A stretch of 64,000 nucleotides of DNA from Papaver somniferum (taxonomy: Eukaryota; Streptophyta; Magnoliopsida; Ranunculales; Papaveraceae). The stretch is from contig NC_039362.1 of assembly GCF_003573695.1 (NCBI RefSeq), positions 180,491,690 to 180,555,689 of the forward strand. Reading direction: 5' to 3'. A program made the translations under genes and the position numbers. Within the stretch, counting starts at the first letter, position 1, and the number at the start of each line of letters is the position of its first letter. Under the pieces are notes generated by a model. That model searched no databases and was not told where the DNA came from. It saw nothing but the letters and a program-made list of their open reading frames with translations. Below, one piece after another: positions 1 through 10,380 of this stretch.

Positions 1-82
1 GAATTGCTTGACCACCAGACTCCATGTCCCTTCCAGGGTTGGCCGATGGTGCAGAAGGTTTTGTTTCTTTGTAGTTCTCCAT
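1..82 (-). CDS. CASP-like protein (CASPL4 type), copy A, first 27 codons only
   Basis: The minus strand opens with an ATG at 82 and reads MENYKETKPSAPSANPG and onward to the window edge without a stop. The same start block (MEN/MEH-YKET, then a Pro/Thr-rich stretch and a D-M-E-S/W-G-G motif) begins the two complete CASP-like genes downstream, so this is the 5' end of a third tandem copy; the four membrane segments lie outside the window. CASP-like proteins are plant MARVEL-type four-span membrane proteins, usually at the plasma membrane. It resembles copy C more than copy B both in its first residues and in the promoter. Start chosen by alignment with the paralogues. Whether the rest of the gene is intact cannot be seen. 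Confidence 0.75.
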   Translation of the reverse strand, partial: MENYKETKPSAPSANPGRDMESGGQAI

Positions 83-195
83 TGTTGACTCTGATATATC
101 GATCAAACTAATATTAAGAGGTATTGGGATGAATTTGAGCCGAGGAAAGAAGATCAGTAGTGTGTGTATGTTAAGAGATGGGAGTGTAAAGAGGT

Positions 196-202
196 TTTTA
201 TA
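196..202 (-). promoter_or_regulatory. TATA box of CASP-like copy A
   Basis: TATAAAA on the minus strand, about 114 bp upstream of the ATG at 82. The surrounding bases (CTATAAAAACCTC) are the same as those around the TATA box of copy C, and the two promoters stay recognisably similar to about 400, including a GCTTTGGTCAACCA block. Confidence 0.65.
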
Positions 203-399
203 GTATTTGTTTCGTTGACAACCTAAAGTTATGTTTGACTAGTACTCTTTGATTAGAACCAGTTTTCTTACTACTATACAAAAAATTGCGGCCAATGAGG
301 TCCCATGAAAGAAACTATGGAGGTCGGAAGTTTAAACTAAACTTCTAAAATAGTTGCTTTGGTCAACCAAAGCCTTCTTTAGTCGATAAGCATGCATGC

Positions 400-1876
400 A
401 CACTCATTCTAATACAATAAAGAAAAGCTAGTTCGTACCAAGTTGGGTTGAAAGCGATGAATTGTTATGCGTGTACGAAGATGAAGCGTGTTAATACATC
501 ATCAACTTGTAATTGCTAAGATATGATTTGGAGAGTCTACGGGTGAACTTACTTATCCATCACTTTTCAAACAATCAAGACCACTTGGTTCCTATTTTCA
601 ACATTCTCTGTAATTTTGTGATGATAAACGAAGAATTTAACCTTCGACATAAATATAAATATATTTACAAAAATAGGAAGTGTGAATGGATGTTGACAAT
701 TCAACTGTTTGACTGCGTCGTGGAGAGTTTATCCATTGACTTTGCTTTCGAGGTCAAATCTAAAATTATTCGGTGAAATTTTAGATCAAGGTTAAGAAGG
801 AGAAATCAACCAAAATCGAATACAGGTTCGAAACAGAAATAACAAAGTGATACGAACGCTGTTCTTAAAAAAGACTATTATAATAGTCCAAATTGGAAAT
901 TGGAAAAGCTATAAAAACTTTTTTTAAGAACGGAGGTAATATTTAATTAGAAAAAAATATACCTCCAAAAGTCTAACCAATATCGCCATTTTATTTTTGA
1001 GTTTTAAAGAAGATATCAGTTTGGCTAAGGTTTGTTTATGGCACCTACACTTTTTGAATTATACATAATTTCGAGTGTTGTAGTAGAAAACTGAACAAAG
1101 TTTGAATTCTAGAGTTCCTAGTCAGACCAATAATATATACAGGTTTCGACTCTTTTTCGGTCGTTTCTCAGCACTCGAAAGAGTGTGGGTGATGATTACC
1201 TTGGATTGTAAGAACAAGTCTTATCGTGAAATTTCCCTTGTTTCATGCTTGATAAAAATATGGAATGTCAAATTTAATGGCTTTCAAGTTGGTGTCTTTC
1301 AATTTTTAATGGCTTTCAAGTTGGTGTCAAATTTAATGGCTTTGGCGTCTTTCATTTTTTCCGAACCATGTTTTAAGATTTTTATGAAAATGAGCTTGGA
1401 GTCCAAGCGAAAGCCGCAATCGAAATAACCAAACTATAATTCATAACCAAAGAGATAACGGTCGGGGATTGCATAAGAGATAATGAAAACCAAGAAGAGA
1501 TCAAAGAAGTACACAAAATGGTAAACGTGCACATGTACGTTTTGATGGAAGCCCAATGGGGTATCTAAAATATTTAAATTGTGAACGGGACATGATTGAA
1601 TTGGTTTTCCAGTTTTGAAAATCATCAAATCATATGCTTGAATCGTGAATCCGGAATAAGAAATAATCAAAATAAACTTAATTACTAGTGCACATAGTAT
1701 TATACAAAAATTAAATTTCTCGTCTATAATATGTCATTGGCGGTAAAAAAGCAAACACGTTACAATAAAAAAATAAAATGAAAAGGGTATACAAAACAGC
1801 TTCGACAGATCAAGAAAAGAAAACAAAACAGCTTCCCAATTCTCTAACTCTTTGTGTAATTCAAACTATACTTATG
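400..1876. other. Intergenic, AT-rich, no gene recognised
   Basis: Between the promoter of copy A and the 3' end of copy B. Short open frames here have no recognisable domain. The last 150 bp resemble the 3' flank of copy C (AAAACAGCTTCG shared), so they are probably 3' UTR of copy B. Confidence 0.6.
1271..1355 (+). repeat. Short imperfect tandem repeat
   Basis: The phrase AATGGCTTTCAAGTTGGTGTC occurs twice and a shortened form (AATGGCTTTGGCGTCTTTC) a third time, giving about three imperfect units of roughly 25-40 bp. No function apparent. Confidence 0.7.
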
Positions 1877-2693
1877 TTAAGTTTTGGGGGAGAGCTTATA
1901 AGCAGATATCACAGCTGATACGGCCATAGGAAAGAACGCCAAGAAACCCATGCTGGTAGAAGCTGCAACCAAGTTTGATGTCCCGTGATCTGCTAACAAC
2001 TCATCTTCGACTTCCCTCAACGTAGCTACGTTTGGAGCTATTGCCGATGCACACGATACCAAGAGATATGCAATAATCTGCATAAACATCAACAAATTAA
2101 CCAAAAGAGTCGTACGAAAATATATGAAACATTTGTAATCACAAACAAGTACTCAGCAGTAATCAACCCACCTGATCTCCAAAGAAATCGACAAGAGTCA
2201 TAAAACTAGTAGTATGCTCTGCAAACAGAGATTTTCCGGTCGAGAAGGAATAACTTTGACGTGAAACTTGAAACACGTTGTATATCGTAGATAGGATGCC
2301 ACCGGCCAATACATACCTACAACTCCCCGAAAAATATTATTCAGCAAATTGCCAATATATGCTATCATGAATTAGATTGATTTAGAATAGAAAAGACTAC
2401 CTTGACTGGTCGAAATCATCGAAGCCTTTGACACAAGCCATAATAGTGAAAGAAATTGCCGAGAACACCAAAGCTGCACCCCTTAAAATCAAACTTCCTT
2501 TCTCCGATAGACCACTCTTCCCTGACCTTGCAGTCGTCGTTGGTTTTGCTGCATTACCAGACTCCATGTCCGTCCTTACGACCGTGGACGTCGGTATTGC
2601 TTCACCACCAGACTCCACGTCCTTCGCCTTCTCTTGAACATATTGTGGTTCATTGACCGGATCTCTAGTCGCTGTTTCTCCGGAATTTTCCAT
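1877..2693 (-). CDS. CASP-like protein (CASPL4 type), copy B
   Basis: Spliced three-exon gene: exon 1 2693-2401, exon 2 2316-2172, exon 3 2077-1877; introns of 84 and 94 bp with GT-AG ends. Joined frame is 212 residues with no stop. The N-terminal ~65 residues are hydrophilic and poorly conserved. Four membrane segments follow: about 67-86 (LILRGAALVFSAISFTIM), 99-118 (YVLAGGILSTIYNVFQVSRQ), 147-166 (IIAYLLVSCASAIAPNV) and ~185-206 (GFLAFFPMAVSAVISAYKL). The RYVLA, STGK, DFFGDQ and SAYKL blocks are those of CASPL4-type proteins (DUF588, MARVEL-like), plasma-membrane proteins related to Casparian strip scaffolds; the exact role of this subgroup is poorly known. ATG at 2693 is preferred to a non-ATG extension because MEN/MEH is conserved in all three copies. 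Its upstream region has been replaced by an LTR-like insertion, which may alter expression. Splice sites are predicted by eye and supported by identical phases in copy C. Confidence 0.88.
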
Positions 2694-2754
2694 GTTAGTA
2701 TTGATCAAGCTACAAGAATTGTAATATGCTACTCCATTTGAGTTGCAGTGTAGG

Positions 2755-2761
2755 TTTTATA
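2755..2761 (-). promoter_or_regulatory. TATA box of CASP-like copy B
   Basis: TATAAAA on the minus strand about 62 bp upstream of the ATG at 2693. Unlike copies A and C, the sequence just upstream does not match the shared promoter; it changes to an inserted sequence. Confidence 0.6.
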
Positions 2762-2809
2762 GTTGGGTGTTTCTTTTAGTTCCATTTCCCGACGGAAATC
2801 AAGTAGAAT

Positions 2810-3700
2810 AAAATATGATTTTCTTAAAATAAGTAAACTCTTGTTCAAGTTCAAGGCCCAAGAAAACTTTGGAAGGAACGTCTGAAAACCTGACAGCAAA
2901 GATGGAGCCAAATAGATAAGTAAGAGTCGAACTAGCCATCCAGCTATTCGTTGATGCATTAAAAATATCCCTCATTGCTTCCAGGAGGAATTTGATAAGT
3001 GTAGGGGTAGATAAGCTGTAATACACCAAAGAACAAAGAGCGGCGAAGCACAAGATAGAACCAAACGGTGTAAAAAGCGAGGTATCACGTGGATCGGACG
3101 TGATCGCCCAATAGGCGTCGGATGTGACGTGACCCTTATCCTCTAACAGGTCGGGCGAACAATCAGAAAGCACTCGGTCAGACGAAGGAAGATGGTCAAA
3201 CAACGGAACTAGAAGAAAGAAGGGCGACATCGTGTTAACCAGACGATTAAGACTCGGCCTCGGGTGAAGAACTATCGGTCAAACCAGAAAATCGGGCGAG
3301 CAGTGAAGGTCCGATAGGGAACAACTAAATTGATGTAATGTGACCAACATTGTAATTCTGTTGTATGTCGACCTTGGCCTATAAATATAAGGGCAGGTCG
3401 AGAGAGAGAGGTAGGTTGTAAGGAGAGGAAAAGAAGGCACCATATTTGAGTTGTGAGAGCTTCACCATTTGAGAAGGAGAGAACATTTGTAATCAAAGAA
3501 GAGAAATAATAGCATTCATCCTTTCAACCCGTGGACGTAGGTAATCATAGCGAACCACGTATATCTTTGTGCCTATGTTTATTGTGTATCTTCACTTTGT
3601 GTTAATTGATCTTCTACTTCGTTGGATGTGGTGTGTGGTTTTATGTCACTGCAATAAGCAAGGTTTTGTTTTTCATACTGATTTTTTTTTTAATCGTGTC
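2810..3700 (+). mobile_element. Probable solo LTR or LTR fragment inserted upstream of CASP-like copy B
   Basis: Sequence without match in the promoters of copies A and C. It has the layout of a plant LTR in plus orientation: TATA-like CCTATAAATATAAGGG near 3378, a purine-rich transcribed stretch, and a U5-like end with CAACCCGTGGACGTAGGTAA, similar in form to the GTCAGTGGACGTAGGCC phrase in the LTRs at 59335 and 63561. The copy C-like promoter resumes at about 3711 (GCCAGCCATAGCCTAAACTAATCGAC). A 143-codon minus-strand frame (3230-2799) has no recognised domain. Exact ends and TSD were not found, so limits are approximate. Confidence 0.5.
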
Positions 3701-4296
3701 AGTTTACCAGAGCTTTTGCCAGCCATAGCCTAAACTAATCGACAATTAAATTTATTTTCAATTAATCATTTAAGGCACCCGGCAGTGCAGGAGTAAGTGA
3801 AATTAATTTGAAGAGATGAATAAATATTGGTAGGAATACGTGAACTCCCCAATTCAGGTACGAGACTCGGGCTCAATATCCCGACCAAGTAGATAAATAT
3901 TTTAGGTCGTTTTTACAATTCGACTATTTGTCTGAATCTGACTCATTGTCTCAGATTTATTGCATCTGACTCAAAGATTATTTAAGTATGTATCTAATAT
4001 GTTATAAACTTGGTTGTATACTTTACTTTACTATTTCTGAGTCATATATACGAGATAAATTAGATCTCGAATCAGATAAATTAAAAAATGAAAAAAATCA
4101 AGACCCGACATCTGACTAAGGCCGAGTCAGACACCGATATTCAGATTCAAATAAGTCCAGAAAAACAACATAACTCAAATTGATTGATTGACCGTGGTAT
4201 AGGCATGCTGGGAAATGGTTCTAGCACTAATCAAGCTGGATTGTATAAATGAATCGACTCAGTACGCTCACTTTTCTTTCTCTGGATTCTGGAAGC
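3701..4296. other. Displaced far-upstream part of copy B promoter, then unassigned sequence
   Basis: 3711-3760 aligns with the region about 340 bp upstream of copy C (TAGCCTA.ACTAATCGAC), so it belonged to the promoter of copy B before the insertion. 3900-4160 contains several CTGACTC/GAGTCAG words in both orientations and may be a decayed MITE, but no clean terminal repeats were found. Confidence 0.45.
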
Positions 4297-4301
4297 ATAA
4301 T

Positions 4302-4740
4302 TGTAGGATCGAGCAAGAGAGAGGAGAGCACACGCACATAAGCAAATAAAAGACTACATTGATAACCAAATTTTTTGTACAACTCTTATGGCTCAACAAC
4401 CTACTTACAGTCTCACAAACTTGACGATCACTCAAAGCACTTTCCTAATAAAATAAAACTCTAAACAAAGAGACTTTCCTAACATAAAGAAAACTCTAAA
4501 TAGAACTCCTCTAAAACTCTTTAGAACGAAAACACCTTGCTTCACAAGTTTACCTCACTTCCAAACCAAACACACCATGTCAACTTATTCTAGTTGCTTC
4601 CAGAATACGGCGTCAACTTCACCCAGTTGCTTCCACAGAGACAGCATCAACTTCTACTAGTTGCTTCACTCAGACAGCAGCAACTCCAACTAGTTGCTCC
4701 CATTAATAACTTCACCAATATCTTGGTTTAACTTCCAACA
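4302..4740 (-). repeat. 3' LTR of the short element
   Basis: 439 bp direct repeat, colinear with 5987-6976 once the LINE insertion is removed. On the minus strand it begins TGTTGGAAG and ends CGATCCTACA. Confidence 0.88.
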
Positions 4741-5204
4741 TCCTCCTTTAAACCAAGATATTCTTAATAAATCCTTAACAAGCTAGAAAACACTATTGTT
4801 GTGCTCCACCAACTTGCTAACCAAACACGAAACCAAATTCTTTCGTACAAACTTACTTTTCATGTTATTCTTTATCGCAGCGGAACACCATCTTTATCAA
4901 GTCGACCAAACACAAATTCCACACTGGAATTGATTCACATCTCTTCTAAAATCCCTACACTGGGATTGCTTTACTTTTCACGATCACACCCTTGTGATGT
5001 CTCTTCTCTTCACTCTCTTCTCTTTCTTCACAACCTTGTTATTGTTTTCTTCTCTTGTTTCAGTCATACTTCTGCCACAAGCGTACTTTTTACAAAGTCT
5101 GTCACACTTTGTAGGTATTCCAAGTTTCTCTCATAAACTCTTCAATCGTACTAGATTTGACTGAAAGTTTATGGAGGAGATACATGCTTGTTCTCCAGCA
5201 TCTA

Positions 5205-5312
5205 ACCCATAGTGGAGCGAGGAGTTCTCCAGCATCTAAAACAATGGAGCGAGGAGTTCTCCAGCATCGAGGAGCTTGTTCTTCAGTATCTAACCAACAA
5301 TGGAGCGATAAG
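5205..5312 (+). repeat. Short internal repeats in the non-coding element
   Basis: The phrase GGAGCGAGGAGTTCTCCAGC occurs twice, with further degenerate versions (TTGTTCTCCAGCATCTA, TTCTTCAGTATCTA) around it. They sit in the interior of the short LTR element and have no evident function. Confidence 0.6.
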
Positions 5313-5972
5313 ATACATGCTTGTTTCTCTACCATGTAACCCATCTGTCAGCACCACCGTCTCTTCCCTTTTTTACTACCACATTACCGATCACAGCAAT
5401 ATCAATCTCCATACGAACTACAATAGTCATCTATTTCTTCTTCTTTTTTTTTTTAGCAAACTCCGAGCTTCTCCTTGACTTCCATAAATCAACATCACCA
5501 GGAACAAAAAATTTCCAAATATGTTCACCTTCCAAAAACAAGCCCTTGAACAAAAGTTTCCTAAAACTGGAACCTTCCAAATATAAACCAGTTTCCTAAA
5601 AGTGGCACCTTCTATATATTGTCCAGTCTTCACCGTCCTACAACCACCACCTTACTCGTGCTTCACTATTCTGCGTCGTGGACCATCACCATACTTGCTT
5701 TCAAGACAACATCTTTCATTCCTCTGAAAAACATCAACAACTCTTCTTCATATCTTTGTTATAAATTTCGAACCCTGGTGAAGACACACACCAACAACGA
5801 ACAATTTTCTTTTTCCATCTTCTTTTAACTCATCAGAACTTTGCACAATTTCTTCTTCTTTTTTTTTGTTTGTCATTCAAACACCCTGATCTCACACCTT
5901 CTTCCAGCAAAAACCAAAATCAGCTTTAAGACCTACTCTTTCTCTCCTTCTCCTCTCCCTTCCTCTCACCTT

Positions 5973-5984
5973 GCTCTGATATCA
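5973..5984 (-). other. Primer binding site (tRNA-iMet type)
   Basis: TGATATCAGAGC on the minus strand, 2 bp after the 5' LTR end at 5987. It matches the common plant Copia site TGGTATCAGAGC at all but one position and fixes the element's orientation. Confidence 0.8.
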
Positions 5985-5986
5985 TA

Positions 5987-6976
5987 TGTAGGATCGAGCA
6001 AGAGAAAGGAGAGCACACGCGCAGAAGCAAATAAAAGATTACATAGATAATCAAATTTTGTGTACAATTCTTATGGCTCAACAACCTACTTACAGTCTCA
6101 TAAACTTGACGATCACTCAAAGCACTTTCCTAATAAAATCAAACTCTAAACAAAGACACTTTCCATACCATCGATAAACTGAATAATAAGGGTATTACAA
6201 TCTACAACTCGTGTATCCTTTGTGGCGATGACGAGGAATCACAAGAACATATGTTCATTCACTGTAAAATTGCGAGAAAAGTCTGGAGTATGCTTTCACC
6301 TGGTGGCAGTTGGGAATGAGTTTTCCCAAGCTCTATGTACTCTTTATCTAAGTGCTGGGATCGTAATAAATGCTCTTGTTCTGGAAGTTTAATATGGGGC
6401 CTTATACCTGCTGTTATTATTTGGATCATATGGAGAGAATGGAACTGCAGAACTTTCGAGAAAGACTATCTGTTCAAAACTGAGACAAATTTGGCAATTG
6501 ATGCAAAGTCTCTAGTTCTAACTTGGGCTGCAGCTGGGGGGAAAAAGTGCATCTGAACTTTGCAAATACAGTTCACAACAACTGGGAAGCAATCTTCATG
6601 TAGTTTCAATTTTGTTTTGTTTTTTTTCTCTCCATCTTTTGCTACTGCTGGTAGCATCTGTGTACATTCCTTTCTTCTAATTATATCTTCTCGTTCGATC
6701 TTAAAAAAAAATAAAAAAAAAACCTAGAACTCTAAATAGAACTCATCTAGAACTCTCTAGAACCAAAACACCTTGCTTCACAAGTTCACCTCACATCCAA
6801 ACCAAACCCGCCATGTCAACTTCTTCTAGTTGCTTCCAGAATACGGCGTCAACTTCACCCAGTTGCTTCCACAAAGACAACATCAACTTCTACTAGTTGC
6901 TTCACTCATACAGCAGCAACTTCAACTAGTTGCTCCCATTAATAACTTCACCGATATCTTGGTTTAACTTCCAACA
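5987..6976 (-). repeat. 5' LTR of the short element, interrupted by a LINE fragment
   Basis: 990 bp because about 558 bp (6165-6722) of foreign sequence lies inside it; the remainder aligns with 4302-4740. About ten bp of the target around the insertion are missing compared with the other LTR. Confidence 0.85.
6165..6722 (+). mobile_element. 5'-truncated LINE with RT zinc-binding domain remnant and poly(A) tail
   Basis: Insertion within the 5' LTR of the short element. Reading frame from about 6167 gives a C-terminal LINE zinc-binding region (zf-RVT type): CILCGDDEESQEHMFIHC followed by ARKVW, with the C-x2-C...H...H-C arrangement. A second frame farther on (ending 6556) contains IIWIIWREWNCRTF, also typical of this region. 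After about 160 bp of 3' UTR it ends in an A-rich tail (6703-6722). Plus orientation; 5' truncation and poly(A) are classic for target-primed reverse transcription. A clean target duplication was not recognised. Confidence 0.8.
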
Positions 6977-7189
6977 ATAATACTTGATTTGGAATGAACT
7001 TTGGGAGGAATTTTTCGTTTATTACAATAAAATAGAATTCAAATTTATATGCTTACATTTTTGTGTCGAAGAAACATTCAAAATTAGCTGAATTACACAG
7101 TAAAACGCAAAAGTAAAAAAAATGGTTTATATCAAAATATATCAAGTAAAAAAATGAAAAGGAAACACAAAACAGCTTCGGAATATGCT

Positions 7190-8022
7190 CTAATTCTTGA
7201 GCTTGTAAGCAGATATCATAGCTGACACGGCCATAGGAAAGAACGCTAAGAAAGCCATGCTAGTGGAAGCTGCAACCAAATTTGATGTCTCGTGAGTTGC
7301 TAATAAGCCATCTTCAACTGCCCTCAACGTAGCAACATACGGTGCCATTGCCGATGCACATGATACCAATAGATATGCAGTAATCTGCATAAGCATAAAC
7401 GACAAATACTAAGACGAGTCTCAAGAATATGAAACATTTGATGGTCAAGTTCAATTTGAAAGATCACAAACCAGTGTACTCAGAAGTAACCATCAACCCA
7501 CCTGATCTCCAATGAAATTGACGAGAATAGTAGTACGCTGCTCGAACAGAGATTTTCCGGTCGACAAGTAATAACCTTGACGCGAAACTTGAAAGACGTT
7601 GTAAATCGTGGAAAGGATGCCACCGGCCAATACATACCTGCCGATTCCAACAAAAAAAAAATACTACTAGTATTATATAACGAGCAAGTTATTGTTTAAT
7701 TAGTCTGCGGTAGATGTAATTATTTGGGAATTTGGTGAAAAAACGTAGCATAATAGCATGAATTAGAATAGAGCAGACAGATTACTGCGTACCTTGATTC
7801 ATGGAATTCATTGGAATCTTTGATAGTGGCCATAATAATGAATGATATTGCCGAAAACACTAAAGCTGCCACTCTTAAGATCAAACTTCCTTTCTCACTC
7901 TTCCCCGGCCTCACAATTATCGTTGGTGTTGCTCGACCACCCCACTCCATGTCTGTCTGAGGGTTCACAGTTGCCGATGCTCCGGCTGGTTGTCTAGTGG
8001 TGGTTTCCTTGTAATGCTCCAT
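7190..8022 (-). CDS. CASP-like protein (CASPL4 type), copy C
   Basis: Three exons: 8022-7793, 7637-7502 and 7384-7190, with GT-AG introns and the same phases as copy B (phase 2, then phase 0). The joined frame is 186 residues. Membrane segments at about 47-66 (LILRVAALVFSAISFIIM), 78-97 (YVLAGGILSTIYNVFQVSRQ), 123-142 (ITAYLLVSCASAMAPYV) and ~160-182 (MAFLAFFPMAVSAMISAYKL). RYVLA, STGKSLF, IGDQ and SAYKL identify the CASPL4-type family; such proteins have cytosolic ends and four membrane spans. Shorter than copy B because of a reduced N-terminal tail. ATG at 8022 chosen for the conserved MEHYKET start. TATA box and promoter are intact and like those of copy A, so this copy is the best candidate for normal expression. 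Confidence 0.9.
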
Positions 8023-8132
8023 TGTTGAGTACTCTGGATATATCAAGCTAGAGGTATTGGGATGAATTTGAGCTAATGAAGCAAAAGAGTTAAAGTGAAT
8101 GAGGTGTGTTTTAACAAGGGATTTGAAGAGGT

Positions 8133-8139
8133 TTTTATA
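8133..8139 (-). promoter_or_regulatory. TATA box of CASP-like copy C
   Basis: TATAAAA on the minus strand, about 111 bp upstream of the ATG, in the same context (GAAGAGGTTTTTATAG on the plus strand) as the TATA box of copy A. Confidence 0.65.
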
Positions 8140-8399
8140 GTTTTTCTTGCATTGACAAGTAAATGAGCTGACAATTGTGTTTGACTAGTCTGTAAATCTA
8201 GTTTCCATATTATGGGCTATGATTAGTACGTATGAAAGACTTTGTTAGTGTAGAAACAAAACAATGCAACAAAAAAGCGGCTATGAAAGTAATCAATCAT
8301 GTTGTAAAATTTTGATTAAACTTCTAAGTAGATGCTTTGGTCAACCATAGCCTACATTAATCGACCATAATCCATTTCACTTGATCTTAGCAAAATAAG

Positions 8400-9450
8400 C
8401 CAACGACGCCATAAGTATAACACCACCATCCAACTCTTTGAAATTTATAGTGCATGGTTAGGTGTTCAGAATGTCTTCAAAAGAAAAAAAAAAAAATTTT
8501 TTGTACAACGTTATTGCCGAAAACTTAATTTCAGTGTCTTCGTCATTTAGATTTTATAAAACAATTTTGGGTTCGGAAATTATGAGATAAGTTAAGAACA
8601 CGTTTGTCAATATATACAAAGGTCTCTCGTATGAATAAGAGAAGAATTGATAAGTTAAGAACACGTTTTGATAGGAATTGTAGAATTTTCCTTCCATTTG
8701 GAGTGTAAGAATGTTAAAATGAAGTTGCCCCCACTTTTCTTAGCATCGCGAATAGGGATGAGTTGACTATTCGACCATATGACTGCGAATTAAGAGTTCA
8801 TCATTGACTCTGTTCCAAAAGTCAAACCTAAGTTCCAAAAGCAGTGAAGTTGTAACGGAGGGATATAAGCAGAGTCGACCAAAAAAAAAAAATTTGAAAC
8901 CTCAAGACACAGAGCCAACATAAATAAGAAGACATCGAGAATCTTGGAATCGAGAGATTTTGGAAACAGAAACCCTAGCTTCTGTTCATGATGGGAAGAA
9001 GACAATCATCGACCAGATTTCAACTCAAAAACTCCACTCTTTGAAAGGTGATGATTCATCTCGTTGGTTTTCAGTGAAAAAAATGCAAAACGCTGTATGT
9101 TCTTTGTTCTTTACCAGGTTCCTCGTCCGACACATGATCCCTCCTAATACCAGATGGAAATAGTGGTCATGGATGGTTCAAGCTTGCTTGTGCCGTTGAG
9201 TAGGTAGGCCTTCACCTTCTTGTTCTTTCATAAAAAGTTTTTCTTTCTCTATTTCTACGGGTCATTCTCAAATTGTGTTTTTAAATTAATTTATGAGGCT
9301 TCTAATTAAAGCAGATCAGAAAAATAAGTTCTGAAATGATTAAAAGAATACAACAAACTTAAAACAAATGATTAAAATGTAGGTGGAATAGTGTTTGATC
9401 TATGAATATAAGAGCAATAAAAAATCGTAAGATTCACAAAAAAAAAAAAA
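8400..9450. other. Intergenic; no gene recognised
   Basis: Upstream of the copy C promoter. Open frames at 8790-9005 (minus) and 8960-9163 (plus) overlap each other and match no family I recognise. A short A-rich run ends at the boundary of the next element at 9451. Confidence 0.5.
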
Positions 9451-9932
9451 CTGTAGTAGCAGAAGATCCTACTACTACACCCCTTAAACAATCTATATAT
9501 CAAACTACGTAGACATTATGAAGCACACTAAAAAATAATTTTATTAAGTATAGAAATCAATACAAAGATGATAGACAGAACCCTAACTTGGGAAACAAAT
9601 AAATTTCTCTCTCCTAAAGTTTTATCTTCACTCTCAAAAAGATCTCTCTCTACCACAAGGGTGGTTGGTCATATATATATAGCGATTTTACATAGTGGAG
9701 GACAGCTAACAAAGCCCTTATTTTCGGATCTAGCATGCGATGTCTTCGCACCCATGTATCTGATCTTCTCGCGCGTGCTCCTCAACTTCGTACAACTCTC
9801 ACACTTTACTCGTGACTTTGTGACGTCATTGATTCCGTCATTTAAGATATGCTACCTGCGAACTCCGTTCGCTCATTAATAACTCAGTTGTCTCGCATGA
9901 TTATTCACATGTGCGGTATTTAACCCCTAGAT
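9451..9932 (-). repeat. 3' LTR of Tat-type element 1
   Basis: Homologous in reverse orientation to 26125-26596 (shared AGATCCGAAAATAAGGGCTTT and the end GTAGTAGGATCTTC...CTACTACA). The start is placed after the purine tract by comparison with element 2; here it reads TCTAG instead of TGTAG. Confidence 0.75.
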
Positions 9933-10380
9933 TTTGCCTCTTCTCTTATCGATCTTTATTTTGGAAAGAGCGATGAGAGAAATTTTTTTCTTAGCTACTT
10001 TCGCTCCTTTACATGATGACTTTCGCACCCCTTCAACTGTCCATATTCTTTAACTGACAATATTTCGAGATCTCGGTCTCAATTACTCCACTTGTTGTTT
10101 TCCTCGTCTTATTTTTGGACACGTTATGACTGATATCTGTAACCGTCTCTTCACATTTTCTCACCCATTAATGCTTTCGCAAAAGCGAATTTTCATCGGT
10201 GGAAACAAAATCCTTTATATATCCCTTTCTAACTTTCTTTCTCTCTTTTTTACTCTTTCTTCCTCCTTCGACCTATGCAACTTTCTTTTCTCCTGTTGTT
10301 CTTCCATTCTCATATTACGCTTTTTTTGATCATCTTAATCAACTTTGATATTTATAATCCCCTTCTGTTAGAGCAATCAA

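Larger units (their letters stand above)
4302..6976 (-). mobile_element. Short non-coding LTR retrotransposon (Copia-type primer site)
   Basis: Bounded by two long direct repeats that begin TGTAGGATCGAGCAAG and end TTAACTTCCAACA, flanked by a perfect 5-bp target duplication ATAAT (4297-4301 and 6977-6981). Read on the minus strand, the LTRs run TGTTGG...CCTACA; the higher copy is the 5' LTR, followed by a tRNA-Met-type primer site (TGATATCAGAGC), and the lower copy is the 3' LTR preceded by the purine tract AAAGGAGGA. The 1.25-kb interior has no gag or pol, so the element is non-autonomous (TRIM/LARD-like). It was later hit by a LINE fragment in its 5' LTR. Confidence 0.88.

Noticed and set aside
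2428..2656. Plus-strand frames over exon 1 of CASP-like copy B
   Set aside because: Shadows of the spliced minus-strand gene.
3900..4160. MITE with CTGACTC terminal repeats
   Set aside because: Repeats are too degenerate and no target duplication was found; kept only as a remark in the region entry.
8790..9163. Small genes upstream of CASP-like copy C
   Set aside because: Two overlapping frames on opposite strands, no domain, no splice support.
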